A stretch of DNA of 64,000 bases, taken from NCBI GenBank assembly GCA_033980235.1, contig CM067067.1, forward strand, positions 25,048,603 to 25,112,602, written 5' to 3'. The notes under the pieces were generated by a model. That model searched no databases and was not told where the DNA came from. It worked only from the letters and a program-made list of their open reading frames with translations. Positions 47,653 through 60,463 of the stretch are shown piece after piece (the first letter of the stretch is position 1; every line of letters starts with the position of its first letter). The translations under genes were made by a program, and so were the position numbers. Origin of the DNA: Diadema setosum. Taxonomy: Eukaryota; Echinodermata; Echinoidea; Diadematoida; Diadematidae.

Positions 47653-50638
47653 TTGGAAAACCATATGAAAATTGAGCCAAGAGGCAATGTCTTTGTATAA
47701 ACAAAACAGGGGGGGGGGGGGGGGGGCAAGGAAATAGGGTGGAATGAATGCCTGCTCCTATACATATTATATCATTACCTCCTGCCAAATACATGCATCT
47801 TACTAATCTGAAACCTACATACCCAAAGGAGAATGAAGTACAACTGCATCGGATTGTTCTTGATGAGCTGTAACTGCTTCTTCTTTTGAGTCCATCTTCT
47901 TTGTCACATTTTCCTGTCATTAATACTCCATGATTCTGATACTCGATCACACACTAACTATTGTCATTCCTTGCTAATGGGTCTTTTGCGGTAAATATGC
48001 CGAGCTGAATGACTCTCATTAAGTGAAACATAAGCGTACATAGATATTTTTATCCCTTTTCTTTCTTCTTCTTCTTCTTCTTCTTCTTCTTCTATTATCA
48101 TGCCTGAAAGCATTCCCTTGGTTCCTACTTCCTGTGTTGCTGAAACTTGCGTGCTACTTTCAATTTGCTTGGAGGCATCATACATCAGCCTGAGCTCGAT
48201 TCGGTGGATTCGCATCTCGGCCAAATAGCCGGGAGGGAGCATTAGAAACAAATCATGCAGTGCAGTGCATGATGGGAAAAATCTACTTATAGCAATCTGA
48301 AACAATCAATCCAAGACGTCAGCCAATTACTTGTTTCCTCCTACTGCCCATTCATGAAAGAAATCTATGACCCTTCCTTGTATAAAGCTTCTCAGAAACC
48401 AAGATTGCAATTAGGTTCTTTGCTCATGTAATAACAAAGATTTAGCCATTTTTTTTAATGTTTACAACACCTCCTGCACCCCCAACATGAGTACATGGAT
48501 GTGCTGAAGTGCAATTATGGTTTATCTTGTTATGAACCTTCTATTCATCATTCCTTTACATCTGTTGTTGTTGTTTTTTTCCCCAACAACAAAACAATCA
48601 CTCTATATCCAGCAAGAATATATCACTTGAAATTTCAGTGAATTACTGTGAGAAAATAACCACTACTTGCAGCCTGGAGCTTGAATAAATCACTTCTGCA
48701 ACTAAACCTTGTCTTCTGGAAGTCAAAAAAAGAAAAAAAGAAAAAAAGAGATCTTTCTCATTTTCTTGCACGTGCATTCTCGAAGCTGTGAATCCACCAA
48801 ATCGTTAAACTACAAAAACAGTGACGCAATCTATTTTTTTCTTTTTTCCATAAGCTTTTGGCTGCGACTGTTGCATGAGAATGGCAACTTTCCTGGAGTC
48901 TTAGAAATCACTGAACCGTGGAAATATTTTGATCAGAGAATGCCGAATGAAATCAGACCCCCCTCCCCCCAAATACTCTGACCTCCAATGTTGATCTCAT
49001 GCTGCAGACACGCCGGCTATTCAGCTTTGATCAGGATCCAAATGGAGCAGCACCACAGGAAGTACGCCCTCGGGGTTCAGTTTTTGTCCAGTCTCCTCAT
49101 GTGTACTGGTAGTGGTACTTGCATGACAAGAACAGCAACAAACAACAAGAACAACAATCAATATCCTGTTAACACCAAACGATCTGTCCATAACTGCACA
49201 AGTAGAAACATGTAGTAGACATGTAGAAGTCTCAAGTGTTGTTCTTAATGTCCATGTCTAACTTGGTGTCGTCTGCTTCAAAGGTGATTGACATTTAGTG
49301 GTCCTCGTAGTAATTGATCTTTACGCTTGGGCTATTTTTTTTTTTTTTTTTTTTTGTGGCAGAGATTTTTAGTGTCCATGCCTCAAACCACTCCCCATGT
49401 GTATTGCGATGAAAATGACATATTTTTTGGTGATTGAGTGCCTTTAATTTTTGTGAGTGTGTGGTACATTACATGAATTAAATACTCCAAGCCGAGACCG
49501 AAAAAGAGGGCATCAAAGAACGTTACATATACACTTCAATTGTGAGAGTATTAAAATCATTGATCAAGATACCCTGAAGATGGTACACCAAGTGAACATT
49601 GACTTTGATGAGTAGAGTTAAGTCACAGAATCAGATGAACAGAAAGATAAAAGTTTCATTAGAATTGGACGTGAAATAAGAAAGTTAACAGATTTCTGAA
49701 GTTTCACACGTTTTCTCAAATGCACAAATTGGAAGAGGTATGGATGTCATTGCCTCATAATTTTACCATAGTTTATACACCAAAATATTACTAAAATGAT
49801 GATACTGGTGTTTGATTTAGAAAATGGCAGTCCCCCCTCCCCCCCCCCCCCCCAAAAAAAAAGGGACAGTTGGTCAATACTTGTATACAGTTCAGTGGGA
49901 TGCCATACTAATTTGAGTATGTGGTTATGATTGATATCACTGATATGTAAGACATTGGAACCTTTAAAGTTCCATCAGTTTTCTCATTTATTGTCTAAGT
50001 TTGATGAGACTGCTACCACTCTGCTCTTCTGGTTTTACGCTCTTCATCAAATCCAACTTCAGAATGGTGCGGAATTGAACCCCCAATTTGTAGAACATAT
50101 TCTTAGTTCTCAAGCTTAGTCTTGCATGTTAGTCAGTTAAACTTGAATGAGAAATTATATGCTCAGTCGCAATGAGAAGAACAGATGATGAGTTTGTGCT
50201 GCTACGTGTCAACAATCTTGTTTCATGCTGATGCATTGAGATTTAGTCTGACCTCAATCAAGCGGCCCTCTCTTATTTGGACTTCTCTGTTATTCTAATG
50301 CCTCCAAACAGTGAAGACAAACAAAAAAGCAAGTTCATCTACAATCTTATTCCTCCTACAAAACCCACACAATTTACCCATGATATCCCCTACAGAAATA
50401 TGTTACAAATTATGCAGTAAAATGTTTCGATTTCATGACTATGATTTTAATCATGCAAGCATGACTTTAATGTTGCGCAGCGTTGTTGCACAGTGGTCCC
50501 AAAATGGCCAGATAACAGAGGTCGGACTGTATTACTGAATAATCATAGGCTACATGTAACACCAGAAAGACAAGTATCATCCGTGTCCTTAAGCTTACTC
50601 TCTCCTCCCCGCTCCTCCTCTTCCCCCCACCTCCACAG

Positions 50639-50855
50639 TTTGCTGTCGAAACAGAAGCAGTACCGCGACGTGAGCCGGGAGATCCAGGAGCTGCGATGCC
50701 AAGAGGCCAAGCTGGCCGTCCAGTATTCCTTGCTGGATGCCAAGCTGGGGGACATGGGCGACGAGGACTCACTGCCCCCCGGCATCACCTTCCCCGAGGG
50801 GGGCGGCACGGGGACCATGTCCAGGAGCACCATCCAGACCCCCACCTTCCACTCG
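50639..50855 (+). CDS. fer: FER-like kinase, second coiled-coil and linker exon
   Basis: The acceptor CCCACCTCCACAG|T and donor TCG|GTGAGT bound 217 nt, phase 2 to 0, residues 358-430. LLSKQKQYRDVSREIQELRC aligns with LLLSQKQALEELKQSVQQLR of FER and keeps the RC.EAK motif (CQEAKLAVQYSLLD), ending the FX coiled coil. It continues into a Gly/Pro/Ser/Thr-rich linker. Very GC-rich relative to its surroundings. Confidence 0.95.
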
Positions 50856-51119
50856 GTGAGTCCAGTGGGGCATGTTTTGTCAATGATTTTTCACTGACAA
50901 ATTTGCTTCCAGCCAATCAGAGGCATGGATTTCAGTAGCTTGCAAACAGTTGTCATCAGTGACTGATAAGTTTCATGAAATGCTGCCCAGGGCCCCGTCT
51001 TATAAAGACTTGTGATTGATTCAAATCAATCACAACTTTAAGATTGAATGCAAATCCATCTTATAAAAAAGTTATGATTGAAAATAAGACAGAGAACTGC
51101 AATCAATCAATCACAGGTT

Positions 51120-51836
51120 GGGGGGGGGCCTCCGAGGCCCCCCCCTTGACGTTCCGCGCGATGTATCGCAATCACAAAAAGCTATAGCCGCGACGTTACA
51201 TGACTTTTTTCTTTCGAGTCTCCCACATCTTTTGACACCAAATTTGCGACGCCCGGGCGCGCGGTTCCGAAGTTACGCATAAATATGTACATGCATGTCA
51301 GACCAAAAATTGCTCAAAAACATGAATTCGTGTACAATTTCAATGCAAACTGTGCTTACAGGCAAATTTCATAAAAGCATGATTATTTTGGCGTTTTATT
51401 TGTTAAAATCAAAGAATAACATATGTTCTTGTTCGGAGCGATGTCACGGACAAATTTCATCGAAAAAACAATGAAAAACATAAAGTAAACAAAAACAAAG
51501 AAATAAGGAATTAAAAAAACAATTAAATACTTCAGAATTTTTTCTGATATCACAATTTTTTTCTATTACATTTGCTAAGGACACTAAAAAGAATGCCTTC
51601 ACAAAAAATGTGCCTGTTTTGAGCTTTATTTAGTGATTTATACCAAATAGTCTGATTTCATGCATCATTATGCATAAATTAGCATAATTTAGCAAAAATT
51701 ATAATTTTGTTGAAAAATCAACTTCAAGGTATTTTAGATTACATCATAGGCAATGTGTGTGCCAATTTTCGTCGCGATCGCGTGGTCGACGAGATCTGGA
51801 GGGAGGGCCTGGGAGGCCCCCCCCCCCCCCCCCCAC
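51120..51836. mobile_element. Probable MITE with G-rich/C-rich inverted ends
   Basis: The left end GGGGGGGCCTCCGAGGCCCC and right end GGGCCTGGGAGGCCCCCCC are inverted. The interior has CG-rich ends (GCGCGATGTATCGC; TCGCGATCGCGTGGTCGACG) and an AT-rich middle. It runs into an 18-nt C run (51817-51834). Boundaries are uncertain because of the homopolymers. Confidence 0.5.
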
Positions 51837-52930
51837 CCCCACCACCCCCCCTGCCCTAGCAACTACCTAAATAGCCCGGCCTAGTTAGGGTTAACTCTCT
51901 TACGACTACCACTTAATCCGACAAGTCCTAAGAGTAACTTTTGCTGCAGAAATTATTATCTTGTACATGTTAAATTGGCAACTCTGAATTTTAGTGCCTT
52001 TCCTAAATTAGAGAAATATTAAAAATGGCTAAATTTACTGCATCTGTACAAAATCAGAGAAATAAAATCCAATGACAGAAAGTTGCCAATTTGAAACAGA
52101 AATATTGACTTTTGATTAGTGTTTTGTTCATTTAAGGATCATTTATGAATTTAGCAATTGAGAGGCTTTTTATAATTTTTGCCACCAAAATAGATAGCGG
52201 TATTATTATGACCAAAACATGGCTCTAATGAAAAAGAAGTTTTGTCAATGAAAGAATCAGTTATCAATTTAGCAATTGGGAGCCCTTTGATAATAATTGT
52301 GCAGTTGAAATGAACAACCATATATGACCAACATATGGATTTAATGAAAGAGAAGTTTTCTTCCTTCCGGTTTGACTGTAGTACTTTTTGTTTTATTTTT
52401 TTTCCCCCACTAACTTCAGCTTCACACTGTGACTGACAAATTGCTTTCCTAAACTGCCGCAATGAAATCCAAACGAAACTTCCAAACAGATCAGAAGCGG
52501 ATGACCAATCATTTCTGACAGGTGGAAGCTGCTTGCATGTGCAGCCGTGGTATTGAAAGTCATTTACACTGAGTTATGTGCTTACTGTGACAGGCTAAAT
52601 GATGAAGATCACCTAAAGTATTGATTAATTGATGAAAATGGCGTTGATATCAAGTCTGGCTGGATATGATTCATGTCTTATTAATTTGCATTGAAGGAAT
52701 GTACATAATGAACAGAATTTCTGTTTTTGGAATTTCCTCAATCTACCACGTCAGCATGTGTTATAACTCTCCATCCATGTAATTTTTCCTACCGTGTAAT
52801 TTTTCTCCTACCCTGTTTCATAAGCCAGTGTGGTGTTCCACTTTGGGCATGAGCAGAAAATGTTTATTTGTACCAACAGGGCATGTTGGTTTTTATATTC
52901 ACTGATCATGAGATAAGCATCTGTGATGTA

Positions 52931-53090
52931 ATTCTATTACGTAATACTCGTATAAGTCTTCAGAGGTTAGCATTTCCCAGGTGTTTAAGGCAGTGAAGTC
53001 ACATAATGAAATTCAAAGTAGGTAAAAATTCCAGGCAGTCCCAGTTGGCTATAAATACCCGTGTCAGTGAGCAGTAAGCATCTTTTTCAA
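52931..53090. repeat. DIRS left inverted terminal repeat
   Basis: It is complementary to 58187-58346, with the sequence diverging in the outermost ~30 nt. It holds GGCTATAAATACCC, a TATA-like stretch that may be the element's promoter. Confidence 0.85.
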
Positions 53091-53354
53091 GTGTGACGGC
53101 AGTGAATTATACCAGGGAGGTGGGACACCTCCCTGATTATACATCTCAAACTCCAATGTCTATAGTGATCAGGAAGACGACACTACCTCTCAGCCCCCAT
53201 CCCCGCGGGGAGATCAGGGCATGGAAGGCCGCCTTGAAGCTCAACTAGAGAGACCGAGGTACTCTCCCGCTTAATGGATAGGGCGGCGGCACATGACAAA
53301 CGGCATGCGAGCCATGCCAGCTGGTGCAGGAGAGCTTCTCCTCCCGGCGATTAG

Positions 53355-53615
53355 TCCGGACATGCGAGCCATGTCCGCGGGGACAGGGGCGCTGCCCCGC
53401 CCATCGAAGACTTCAGCGAGCTAGCCATCCCCATCGGCAGCTCAACAGACGACGATATTCTCATGTCAGCCTCCTTCCTGGCAAAACTGATTGCGTTGCC
53501 CTGTATGGGTGGCCTTGACTCTGCCCTTGTAGTTATGGTCATTTTTGACAACCGAATTGATCCGGATGCCATGTCCTTACAGCCAAACTCTTTCAAAGCC
53601 TGGTACCAAATTTGA
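53355..53615 (+). pseudogene. DIRS gag-like fragment
   Basis: An 86-codon open stretch bounded by stops encodes SASFLAKLIALPCMGG and FDNRIDPDAMSLQPNSFKAW. Its position directly after the left repeat and before RT is where DIRS gag sits. Identity to a specific gag was not established; the call is from order and coding-like composition. Confidence 0.45.
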
Positions 53616-54199
53616 TTTTAACTTAAATTCTGATCTCATTTGGGCCAAATTTAAAAATTGGCTGATTTGCTATAAGGCAGTCACACTGCCCATATCAGAA
53701 GGTAAGTGCTCCATAAAATTCCATCGAATGCCCAAGCAGTTCTCACACCAAAAAATCGAGAGCAAAATTTGGGCGATCCTCCTTCACGAGGCCTTGGGTC
53801 TTGTGAGCTCCCAACTTCTACAACAAAATGTAGTGAAGGGACTTCTACCACATAGATAAATCCTTTCTGAAATTCACAGATCATGCACGGATAATCATCC
53901 ATGCAATTGACACAACGAGAATTTTAACAACTCATGTCACCATCGATGGCCTGACACTCCCGGGCTTTGCTTATCGTATGATCTGAGCATGCACCATCGA
54001 GGTACCTTGAAACCCCTTCTCAACCCTTCTCAACAACACTTGCGCAGCAAGTCGATTCCACTTGGTAGAAAGTTGTTCAGAAAGACATCTGAGAAAAATT
54101 GACAAGTGTCACATAAGTATACATCGTGTGTCATGAATGTCTCTACGCAAGCCAGCAAAAAAAAAAAAAAAAAAAGATGAGTACTGTCCAAAACCGTTC

Positions 54200-55140
54200 A
54201 GTGCTGGAAATCTAAAGCTTTCCAAAGATGACTGGTCAAAATAATTCCCGAGCCTTGGATATTGGCCACAATATTTGGCTATGAAGCCAATAATTTCATT
54301 TCAACCCCATACCAATGAATCTTTCCTCTACAAAGTGTACATTCTACCGAGGAGGAAAAGGCAATCCATGAAGAATTGTCTCCGAACATTCTCGCAAAGC
54401 AAGCTACTAGAGAGATTCCTCACATGAAGTACCAACTCTATTCTAGCGCTACCAAAGACTGGCGGTCTAAGTCCAATCTTAAATTTGAAAAACTTGAACA
54501 AATTTGTAAGATACGAACACTTCAGAGTGGAACAGTCTCGCTTGATTACGGCCTTAATTTTGCCCCTCCAAAGGGTGCATATTTTTCCGTATCCGTTCAC
54601 CTTGTTCATCAAGCATAGTCTTTCGAATGGAAATACTAAGTATTATTTTCACTGCATTCCTTCAGTACCTTCCATCTGGCCTTAATTCGACCCCACAGAA
54701 TTTCCTTAAAGCTATGAAACCTGTCTTTGCCTCGGTGAGTAGTGGCATTAGAACAATTACCTATTTCGATGATATCCATATTCTTTCTCACACCAGAGAA
54801 GAGTGTCTTGACAAAGCCAATGATCAACTTGTCACCCTTAAAGAGTTTCAGTAAGGATTTCGACAAATCCAGTTTCAACCCAAAGCACGTCGAGACCTTC
54901 CTTGGTTCTCATATTAATTCCCAGCAAATGATTTTCAGTTTTTTCCTCAGAACAAGATTGACAAGGTTACTGCCCTTGGAAATTCAATCTTGTGTGGCCA
55001 CGAAACCAAATTTCGGGATTTTAATGCCTGCCACAAAGAAATTTACATTCTCGTCACTTGGGACTAGAAAAAATAAATCAACTAATGCTCTGCGTAAAGC
55101 AGAAGATGACATCGACACGAAGTTTGGTGTCGTTATCTAG
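54200..55140 (+). pseudogene. DIRS reverse transcriptase, frameshifted
   Basis: Segments in different frames give the RT motif series: SPILNLKNLNKFVRYEHFR (about 54470-54530), KGAYFSVSVHLVH, LPSGLNSTPQNFLKAMKPV, then the catalytic YFDD box in TITYFDDIHILSHTREECL (about 54755-54815), followed by VETFLGSHINSQQMIFS. The catalytic DD is present but frames shift at least twice and stops occur. The sequence style fits DIRS-type RT, not LINE RT. Confidence 0.75.
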
Positions 55141-55199
55141 TCATGCGATACAAAACATTCTTTGGTGGTGGCTGTCTCCCAAGACAAAGAATTATTTTC

Positions 55200-55910
55200 C
55201 ACCTTCATTAGCATGATAATTTCAAGCGATGCTTGCATCTCAGTATGGAGAGTAGTTAATTTTGAACAATGACAATTCCTTTGCTCAGAGAGTCTGGAGT
55301 GCCAAACAGAATTCCCCGCATAGCAATGTGTGTGAACCTCTTGCAATTCAGAACGGTCTTGAAGCCCTGTGTGGCTCGTGTACAAAAAAATGTGCTTATT
55401 CATAATTCGGTCAGACATTTCTACAGCTAGTAGCATCTGACCCGAACGAATTCACGGCCAACATTGGAATTGGTGTCTAGCAATTGGATATCAGCTTCAC
55501 ATTCAACAGATGTAGATAATTCCGAAGTTTTCTGCTTGTCTCGCAGAGACATGAACAACTAATTACTATTTTACATGTTTTTCACCACACAATCCACAAA
55601 CTCTACACATGGATTAGCAACATTCCTCATGTCAAAATGGAAGCCAAGTTTTATTACCCTGAATTTTGATGCCTTTTTCCTTACCCTAGAACGTTTTCAG
55701 TCCTCCACAAGCTTCAACTGAACAAGGTGACCTGAGCAATCCTTACTACCCCAATGGTGGCGGCAGCCATGGGTCTCATTATCGCTCAACATGCGAATAG
55801 CCCCACCTCTATTACTCCAAGAGAAAATTCTTGCCCCACACCCTCACCCACCGACGAGCCTCCAGCTCACACTATAGCCGCCTGCATGGGTGCTCTCTGC
55901 TAGCGATGAC
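55200..55910 (+). pseudogene. DIRS RNase H region, decayed
   Basis: Following RT, fragments at about 55740-55890 resemble the PxWxxQPW...LLL...PPLLL stretch that ends the RNase H part of tyrosine-recombinase retroelements (WWRQPWVSLLLNMR). No continuous frame remains. Weak, position-supported call. Confidence 0.4.
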
Positions 55911-56199
55911 AAGTGGCAGACACATCGCAGCACATTGCAAAGCTCCTTTCATCATCATGGCGAGACAATACCAATAAACAAAACAAATGAGGGTGCTTGA
56001 AGACAGTAGCAATGTCTGTATTCTGAACAATCTTGTGATCCTTTTTAACCCGTCTACAGAACACGTTGTCAACATCTAAGCCTATAGCATAGCTTTTCAA
56101 CAAAGCCCACTCCACGATTAACTCATAGACCTGCTCGGTCTTCCATACTACCTGAAACCGAGAGCTATGACATAGGCAAACAGCCCCTATAGTCAGACT

Positions 56200-56990
56200 T
56201 ATGAAGGGCGTATCTAACCCCGACCCTCGCAAGCCTAAATACAACAACACTTGGGATGTTTCAATTGTTTTGAATCACTTTTTATCGTTTCAAGATACCT
56301 ATGAACTATAGATTCCTTCAGTGCCTTGAGCCGAAAACAATTTCCCTAGCTCGTTTCGGCAAAACGTACACAAATGCTGAGCCATCTAGTTCTTATGACA
56401 TTACCGGAAGATGATGCCACGTTTGCACATTAGAGATATGGAAGGTATATCTCTAACCAGGTAATTAAAGTGCCTTCTTTTACCTCCAACCCTAAACTCT
56501 GTGTTCCGATCAACTCTTCATGAGTATATTAAATGCACAGAACATCTCCAACGAGCAAGTTCAGAAAGCAAACTCATAATTTCTCCGAAACATCCCAACA
56601 AATCGGTGACGACAAGCATCTTGGAGCGGAGGCTGAAAGCCAGTCCCTCGCAGCTGCTTGTATAAACACTTAAAATATAACTAATATACTGTCAATAGCT
56701 GTACGTATACATCCCTGTACACTGTACTGACTGCTGCATACAATTAGGTATGAATGTATTGTTGCTATGGGAACATGTACCGAGTTTGTTCTTCGAGATC
56801 AGTATGAAAGGGTACCACAGGACGTACCTCGTGTTCATATACATAAGGATTTGGGAGCACAGTCATCCCGCGTTCATTCCAGACTCTGGTCTGATAAGAC
56901 ATCCACGGATGCTAATATTATGAAAGTGGTATCACATTCTCAGCTCATAGCTACAGAAGCGCCGCAACTTCTAAACTTTCGCGCATGAAG
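56200..56990 (+). pseudogene. DIRS tyrosine recombinase fragment
   Basis: MKGVSNPDPRKPKYNNTWDV followed by SIVLNHFLSFQDTYEL matches the conserved entry to the catalytic domain of DIRS/Ngaro recombinases (KG..NP.P..P.Y..TWDV..VL). Further fragments in shifted frames continue to about 56990. The catalytic R-H-R-Y residues could not be placed with confidence. Confidence 0.6.
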
Positions 56991-57778
56991 TATAAAGGTC
57001 ATAATGAAATCTTGTCCACAACTGACTGGACTAACGCTGGTACATTTTGAACCTTCTACCTTCTAACAATTGATTCCACATTAGTTCAACAATTCTCAGT
57101 TCTGCTGAGTTAGAAAGATACATGTAAATTGTGATAGTATGTGTATACATGTATATTAGTATCTCAGTTAAGAACAATGTCATAATACGAGTCAGATAAG
57201 ACACAAGACCATAAATCACCGTACGTTGTGCATTGGAAAATGGCGACACATTATTCGGCCACTCGTTTAGGAGATTCGGTCCACCAAACTGATGAATTTA
57301 AACTCTAATATCAACCCAAAATGCAATGGACTTGCCTCTAATTATTGCTGCAATATTACTATGCCGAGTATGAACTGGTTAATGTCTAATTCTTCCTTCA
57401 AATGTACATGAATATTAAGGAACATGATTAGGATTATATGCCTTGATTGGAAAATCGGTACAAGAGGTCCATTGTATTTGATTTATTTGTCTGTGCGCTA
57501 TCATGCTTAATCCTGCTCCAGTTAAAGCACGCAAGGTATCAAAATGATATCATACTCAAAACCTATGCCTTGCACCTTTATACTAGTAGGTTCTCAAGCA
57601 AACTTTGCTCGAGTTCTTCTCTTGTTCGCGACAATGTGTGTCACCATCGATAGACATTCTCTATGCATAAGGAGTCATGACCAAAGTTTCAACCTTGTTG
57701 TGAAAACTGTCCATCATCCTTCTTGTCCTCTTGCCCTCACTTATGCCACTAGACTGACTTCTGTACGGAACTTTGAAC

Positions 57779-57895
57779 ATGCTAACCTCTGAAGACTTAT
57801 ACGAGTATTACGTAATAGAATTCCTAAATTATACAAGTAATAAGAAGTATAATTAGAATTCTATTAGTAATAATGAAGTATAAGTCGAAGAGGTT
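57779..57895. repeat. DIRS internal complementary region
   Basis: The first part (ATGCTAACCTCTGAAGACTT... to GTAATAGAATT) is the complement of the left end 52931-52975. The second part (TCCTAAATTATACAAGTAAT... to GTCGAAGAGGTT) is the complement of the right end 58310-58382. The two ends are joined here head to tail, as expected for the template that restores the ends from a circular intermediate. Confidence 0.9.
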
Positions 57896-58186
57896 CCCAC
57901 CCAGCATCTCATTTTGATCGATACTCTTCAGTTCTGAACCCTCCCTTTACAACACTGTACAGAAGTCAGAACTGGTGGGCCCTTATACTGTATGCTGATG
58001 TTCTGCTTAATTGCTTGACTTGAGATGTCCATACGTATAAGAATGCTCCGTGCCTTTGGAACAGCAATGATTGTGCTTTATTTATTGCTTGTCTGTATGA
58101 TGAGAAGGACCAGTGAGCTATTTGTCTGCATTGCACCCAATACTGCATGGTGCTGCTGGTCTGTCTATTTAAAGCCGTATTCCCTT

Positions 58187-58382
58187 TGAAAAGATGCTTA
58201 CTGCTCACTGACACGGGTATTTATAGCCAACTGGGACTGCCTGGAATTTTTACCTACTTTGAATTTCATTATGTGACTTCACTGCCTTAAACACCTGGGA
58301 AATGCTAACCTCTTCGACTTATACTTCATTATTACTAATAGAATTCTAATTATACTTCTTATTACTTGTATAATTTAGGAAT
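58187..58382. repeat. DIRS right inverted terminal repeat with extension
   Basis: 58187-58346 complements the left repeat; the outer extension ends near TATAATTTAGGAATT. Only the internal complementary region matches the extension. Confidence 0.85.
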
Positions 58383-59135
58383 TATTATTCAAGTTATCCT
58401 TATACCGGGTAAATAGTGCTTGCCAACACATCCACCTGACAGTGAAAGTTGTATTTGATAATTTTAGTACAGGCTCGGCAATTCAGTGCAATTAACTTGT
58501 CAAAAGCGTTCATCCTCGCTTCCTAATTTGCATAAAGTAAACAACTTGTTTACGCAAAACAGCCAGAAAAGTGTTGCAGTACAATCGCAATATCTTGCCT
58601 CAGAAGCCATCAAATGATAAAATTTATACAGCAAATTGAAGGAGAAACTGAAGCATATTGCATGCAGGGTTTTTCACTGACCTTTGTCTTACCACCCTAT
58701 GGATAGAACAGTTGGATCGAACCCTGTCACCGAACCTGACACCGCTGATTGGTTTAGCGTGCCCTGACCAGTAGAGAACGTATGCACAGAAGGATGATCT
58801 AGTTGTAAATGTCCAGTGTTTTCTCATAAACTTGGTTGTCCATTTGCTCTGATTTTTACCTCACTGCTAATTGCACAAACACAAAACTTTGCAGGTAATA
58901 AGTTTAGGGTATACAGACTAGCAATAAATTAAATGTATATTCATGCTGTAGCAGGCTTATGTCGGGAAATAATCATAACCCTTTCCCAGGATCGACTCAA
59001 ACAGAAAAATACTAATATCTCAAAAGGTACATCAGCATTTTTGCCCAAAATTGTAATGTTGGCGTGTTGGCAGCCCTGTGATTGTGTTTCTATGTTTTAT
59101 GTTTTTTTTTTTTTTTTTTCTTATTTCTCCACCAG
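58383..59135. other. Intron 3' part
   Basis: AT-rich sequence ending in an 18-nt T run and CTTATTTCTCCACCAG acceptor; no other feature. Confidence 0.6.
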
Positions 59136-59234
59136 AGCACAGACTCCAGTGTTGAGAGTAAGAGCAAGCGAGCCCAGATGGCCAAACAGATGACCAAGAT
59201 ATTCAAGGGGAGGAATCATGACAGCTCGCATGAG
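59136..59234 (+). CDS. fer: FER-like kinase, linker exon before SH2
   Basis: The acceptor TTTCTCCACCAG|AGC and donor GAG|GTAGGG bound 33 codons, phase 0 to 0, residues 431-463. STDSSVESKSKRAQMAKQMT then KIFKGRNHDSSHE is Ser- and Lys-rich, equivalent to the variable stretch between FX and SH2 in FER. Little identity is expected here; phase, splice sites and codon use support it. It could be alternatively skipped because both sides are phase 0. Confidence 0.88.
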
Positions 59235-59282
59235 GTAGGGGTGAGTGATGACCCCATGGTCAGTTTTGTTGTCATGGAGTAG

Positions 59283-59526
59283 TACTGTATACGCCATATA
59301 TTTCGCAAATCTAAATTTTCGCGAATTGGATCTTCCCGACAATTTCGCGAGTGGTTAAATGCGCAGTCATGGAGTCCTGCACTGAATGGAGAAATGTATA
59401 CGCGCACGTCACATTCATATCGGCATTAGAGTCAATATTTTCGCGTGTTTTTAATTTCGCGAATAGCAGCTGACTCGCGAAATTCGCGAAAATAAAAACC
59501 TCGCGAAATATTTGGCGTATACAGTA
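59283..59526. mobile_element. ~244-bp MITE, TACTGTATAC family, best-preserved copy
   Basis: The ends TACTGTATACGCCATATATT and ATATTTGGCGTATACAGTA are inverted. CG-rich TTCGCGAA words repeat inside. It starts 48 nt after the donor at 59235. Confidence 0.9.
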
Positions 59527-60463
59527 TGTGGATTCCAGTTGCGAGAGAATATGGAGAGTACCCTCTCTTTGGCAAGTTCTTTGAAATGCGGGGGGAGTCT
59601 CCCGGGCATATTGTTAAGAGTTGTGTGTATCTGTCTGTCCGTGAGCATTTTGTATCCACTGTCATGTTGAGAAAAACTTGAGCCACCTTGATGAAAATGT
59701 GACCACGTGGATGACCTGCAACAGTGAGTTTTGCCATGAGGTCAAAGGTTAGAGGTCAATAGAGCTTTGTGACTGCATGAGTCAGGTCAGATGTTATTAT
59801 TAACGTATAACAGTCAATGGCCAACATGACGTACTTTCATCATCATCAAACTGCATAATTATACTTTCATTGTTAATATGTGCAAGACTGGAATTTGAAC
59901 ACTTTGAACGATACAATCTTGAATAAGAGTCCAGCTTTTTTTTAAAACTATTTTCGCCATAGAGGGAGCCCTGGTTGTGGTACAGGAGACAAACTAATCA
60001 GTCAATGGTGGCTGTTAATGCAAAGGTATCACTGCAACTTGGAATGTGCATGGCATGTGTTACAAAGAAGGCCCTGAGTATGTGTTTCAGCATGCGTTCC
60101 CCATATGACATGCTATCATAGAGCTGTATACAGTATGTGACCGCCCACCTCAAAACGCACAAAAACTAGGCCAAATGAATATCCACTTTTCTACCCAGTT
60201 TAAAAGAGTAAGCTGTAAGCTTGTAAATAATATTAAAAAAAAAAAACGCAATAACTTATTACAATTGGACCATCCTAATCCATTCAAAAGTGATTGAAAT
60301 TAGAGGGAGTTTAATAGGAGGTGCAGTTTTATAGAAAAGAAAGAAAAGAGGATCTAAAGATTAGGATCACTCAAGACATGCTGTGCAAGAGTATCATTGA
60401 AAACATGTTCTATTTCCAGTAAAAGCAGCACCTGTCTGTTCATATCTCGATTGCAGCTTTGTT

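Larger units (their letters stand above)
44740..50638. other. Large intron with several repeats
   Basis: Repeats at 44784-44982, 45100-45222, 46537-46756 and 47235-47652, a (TTC)n microsatellite at about 48064-48094, poly-C or G runs at 45038-45055, 47709-47726 and 49839-49853, and a T run near 49336-49355. No other exon was supported. Confidence 0.6.
52931..58382 (+). mobile_element. DIRS1-like retrotransposon, decayed, ~5.45 kb
   Basis: Inverted terminal repeats lie at 52931-53090 and 58187-58382 (about 150 nt nearly identical, including AGAGGTTAGCATTTCCCAGG and TATAAATACCCGTGTCAGTG). The right repeat extends about 35 nt further out. Remnants run in the order gag, RT, RNase H, tyrosine recombinase, then an internal complementary region (57779-57895) that joins the complements of both outer ends. 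This order and the internal region are diagnostic of DIRS elements, which integrate by a tyrosine recombinase and use no target duplication. Stops and frameshifts interrupt every frame, so it is inactive. It lies in sense orientation in the intron of the FER-like gene. Confidence 0.85.
50856..59135. other. Large intron holding a retrotransposon
   Basis: It contains 50990-51110 (an AT-rich fold-back starting GGGCCCCGTCTTATAAAGAC), the element at 51120-51836 and the DIRS-type element 52931-58382. The remainder is AT-rich with a T run (59102-59119) at the 3' acceptor. Confidence 0.6.

Noticed and set aside
47964..48305. Minus-strand 113-residue frame with a Glu run
   Set aside because: The Glu run is a (TTC)n microsatellite on the + strand; no splice sites or family similarity, and the flanks are not coding-like.
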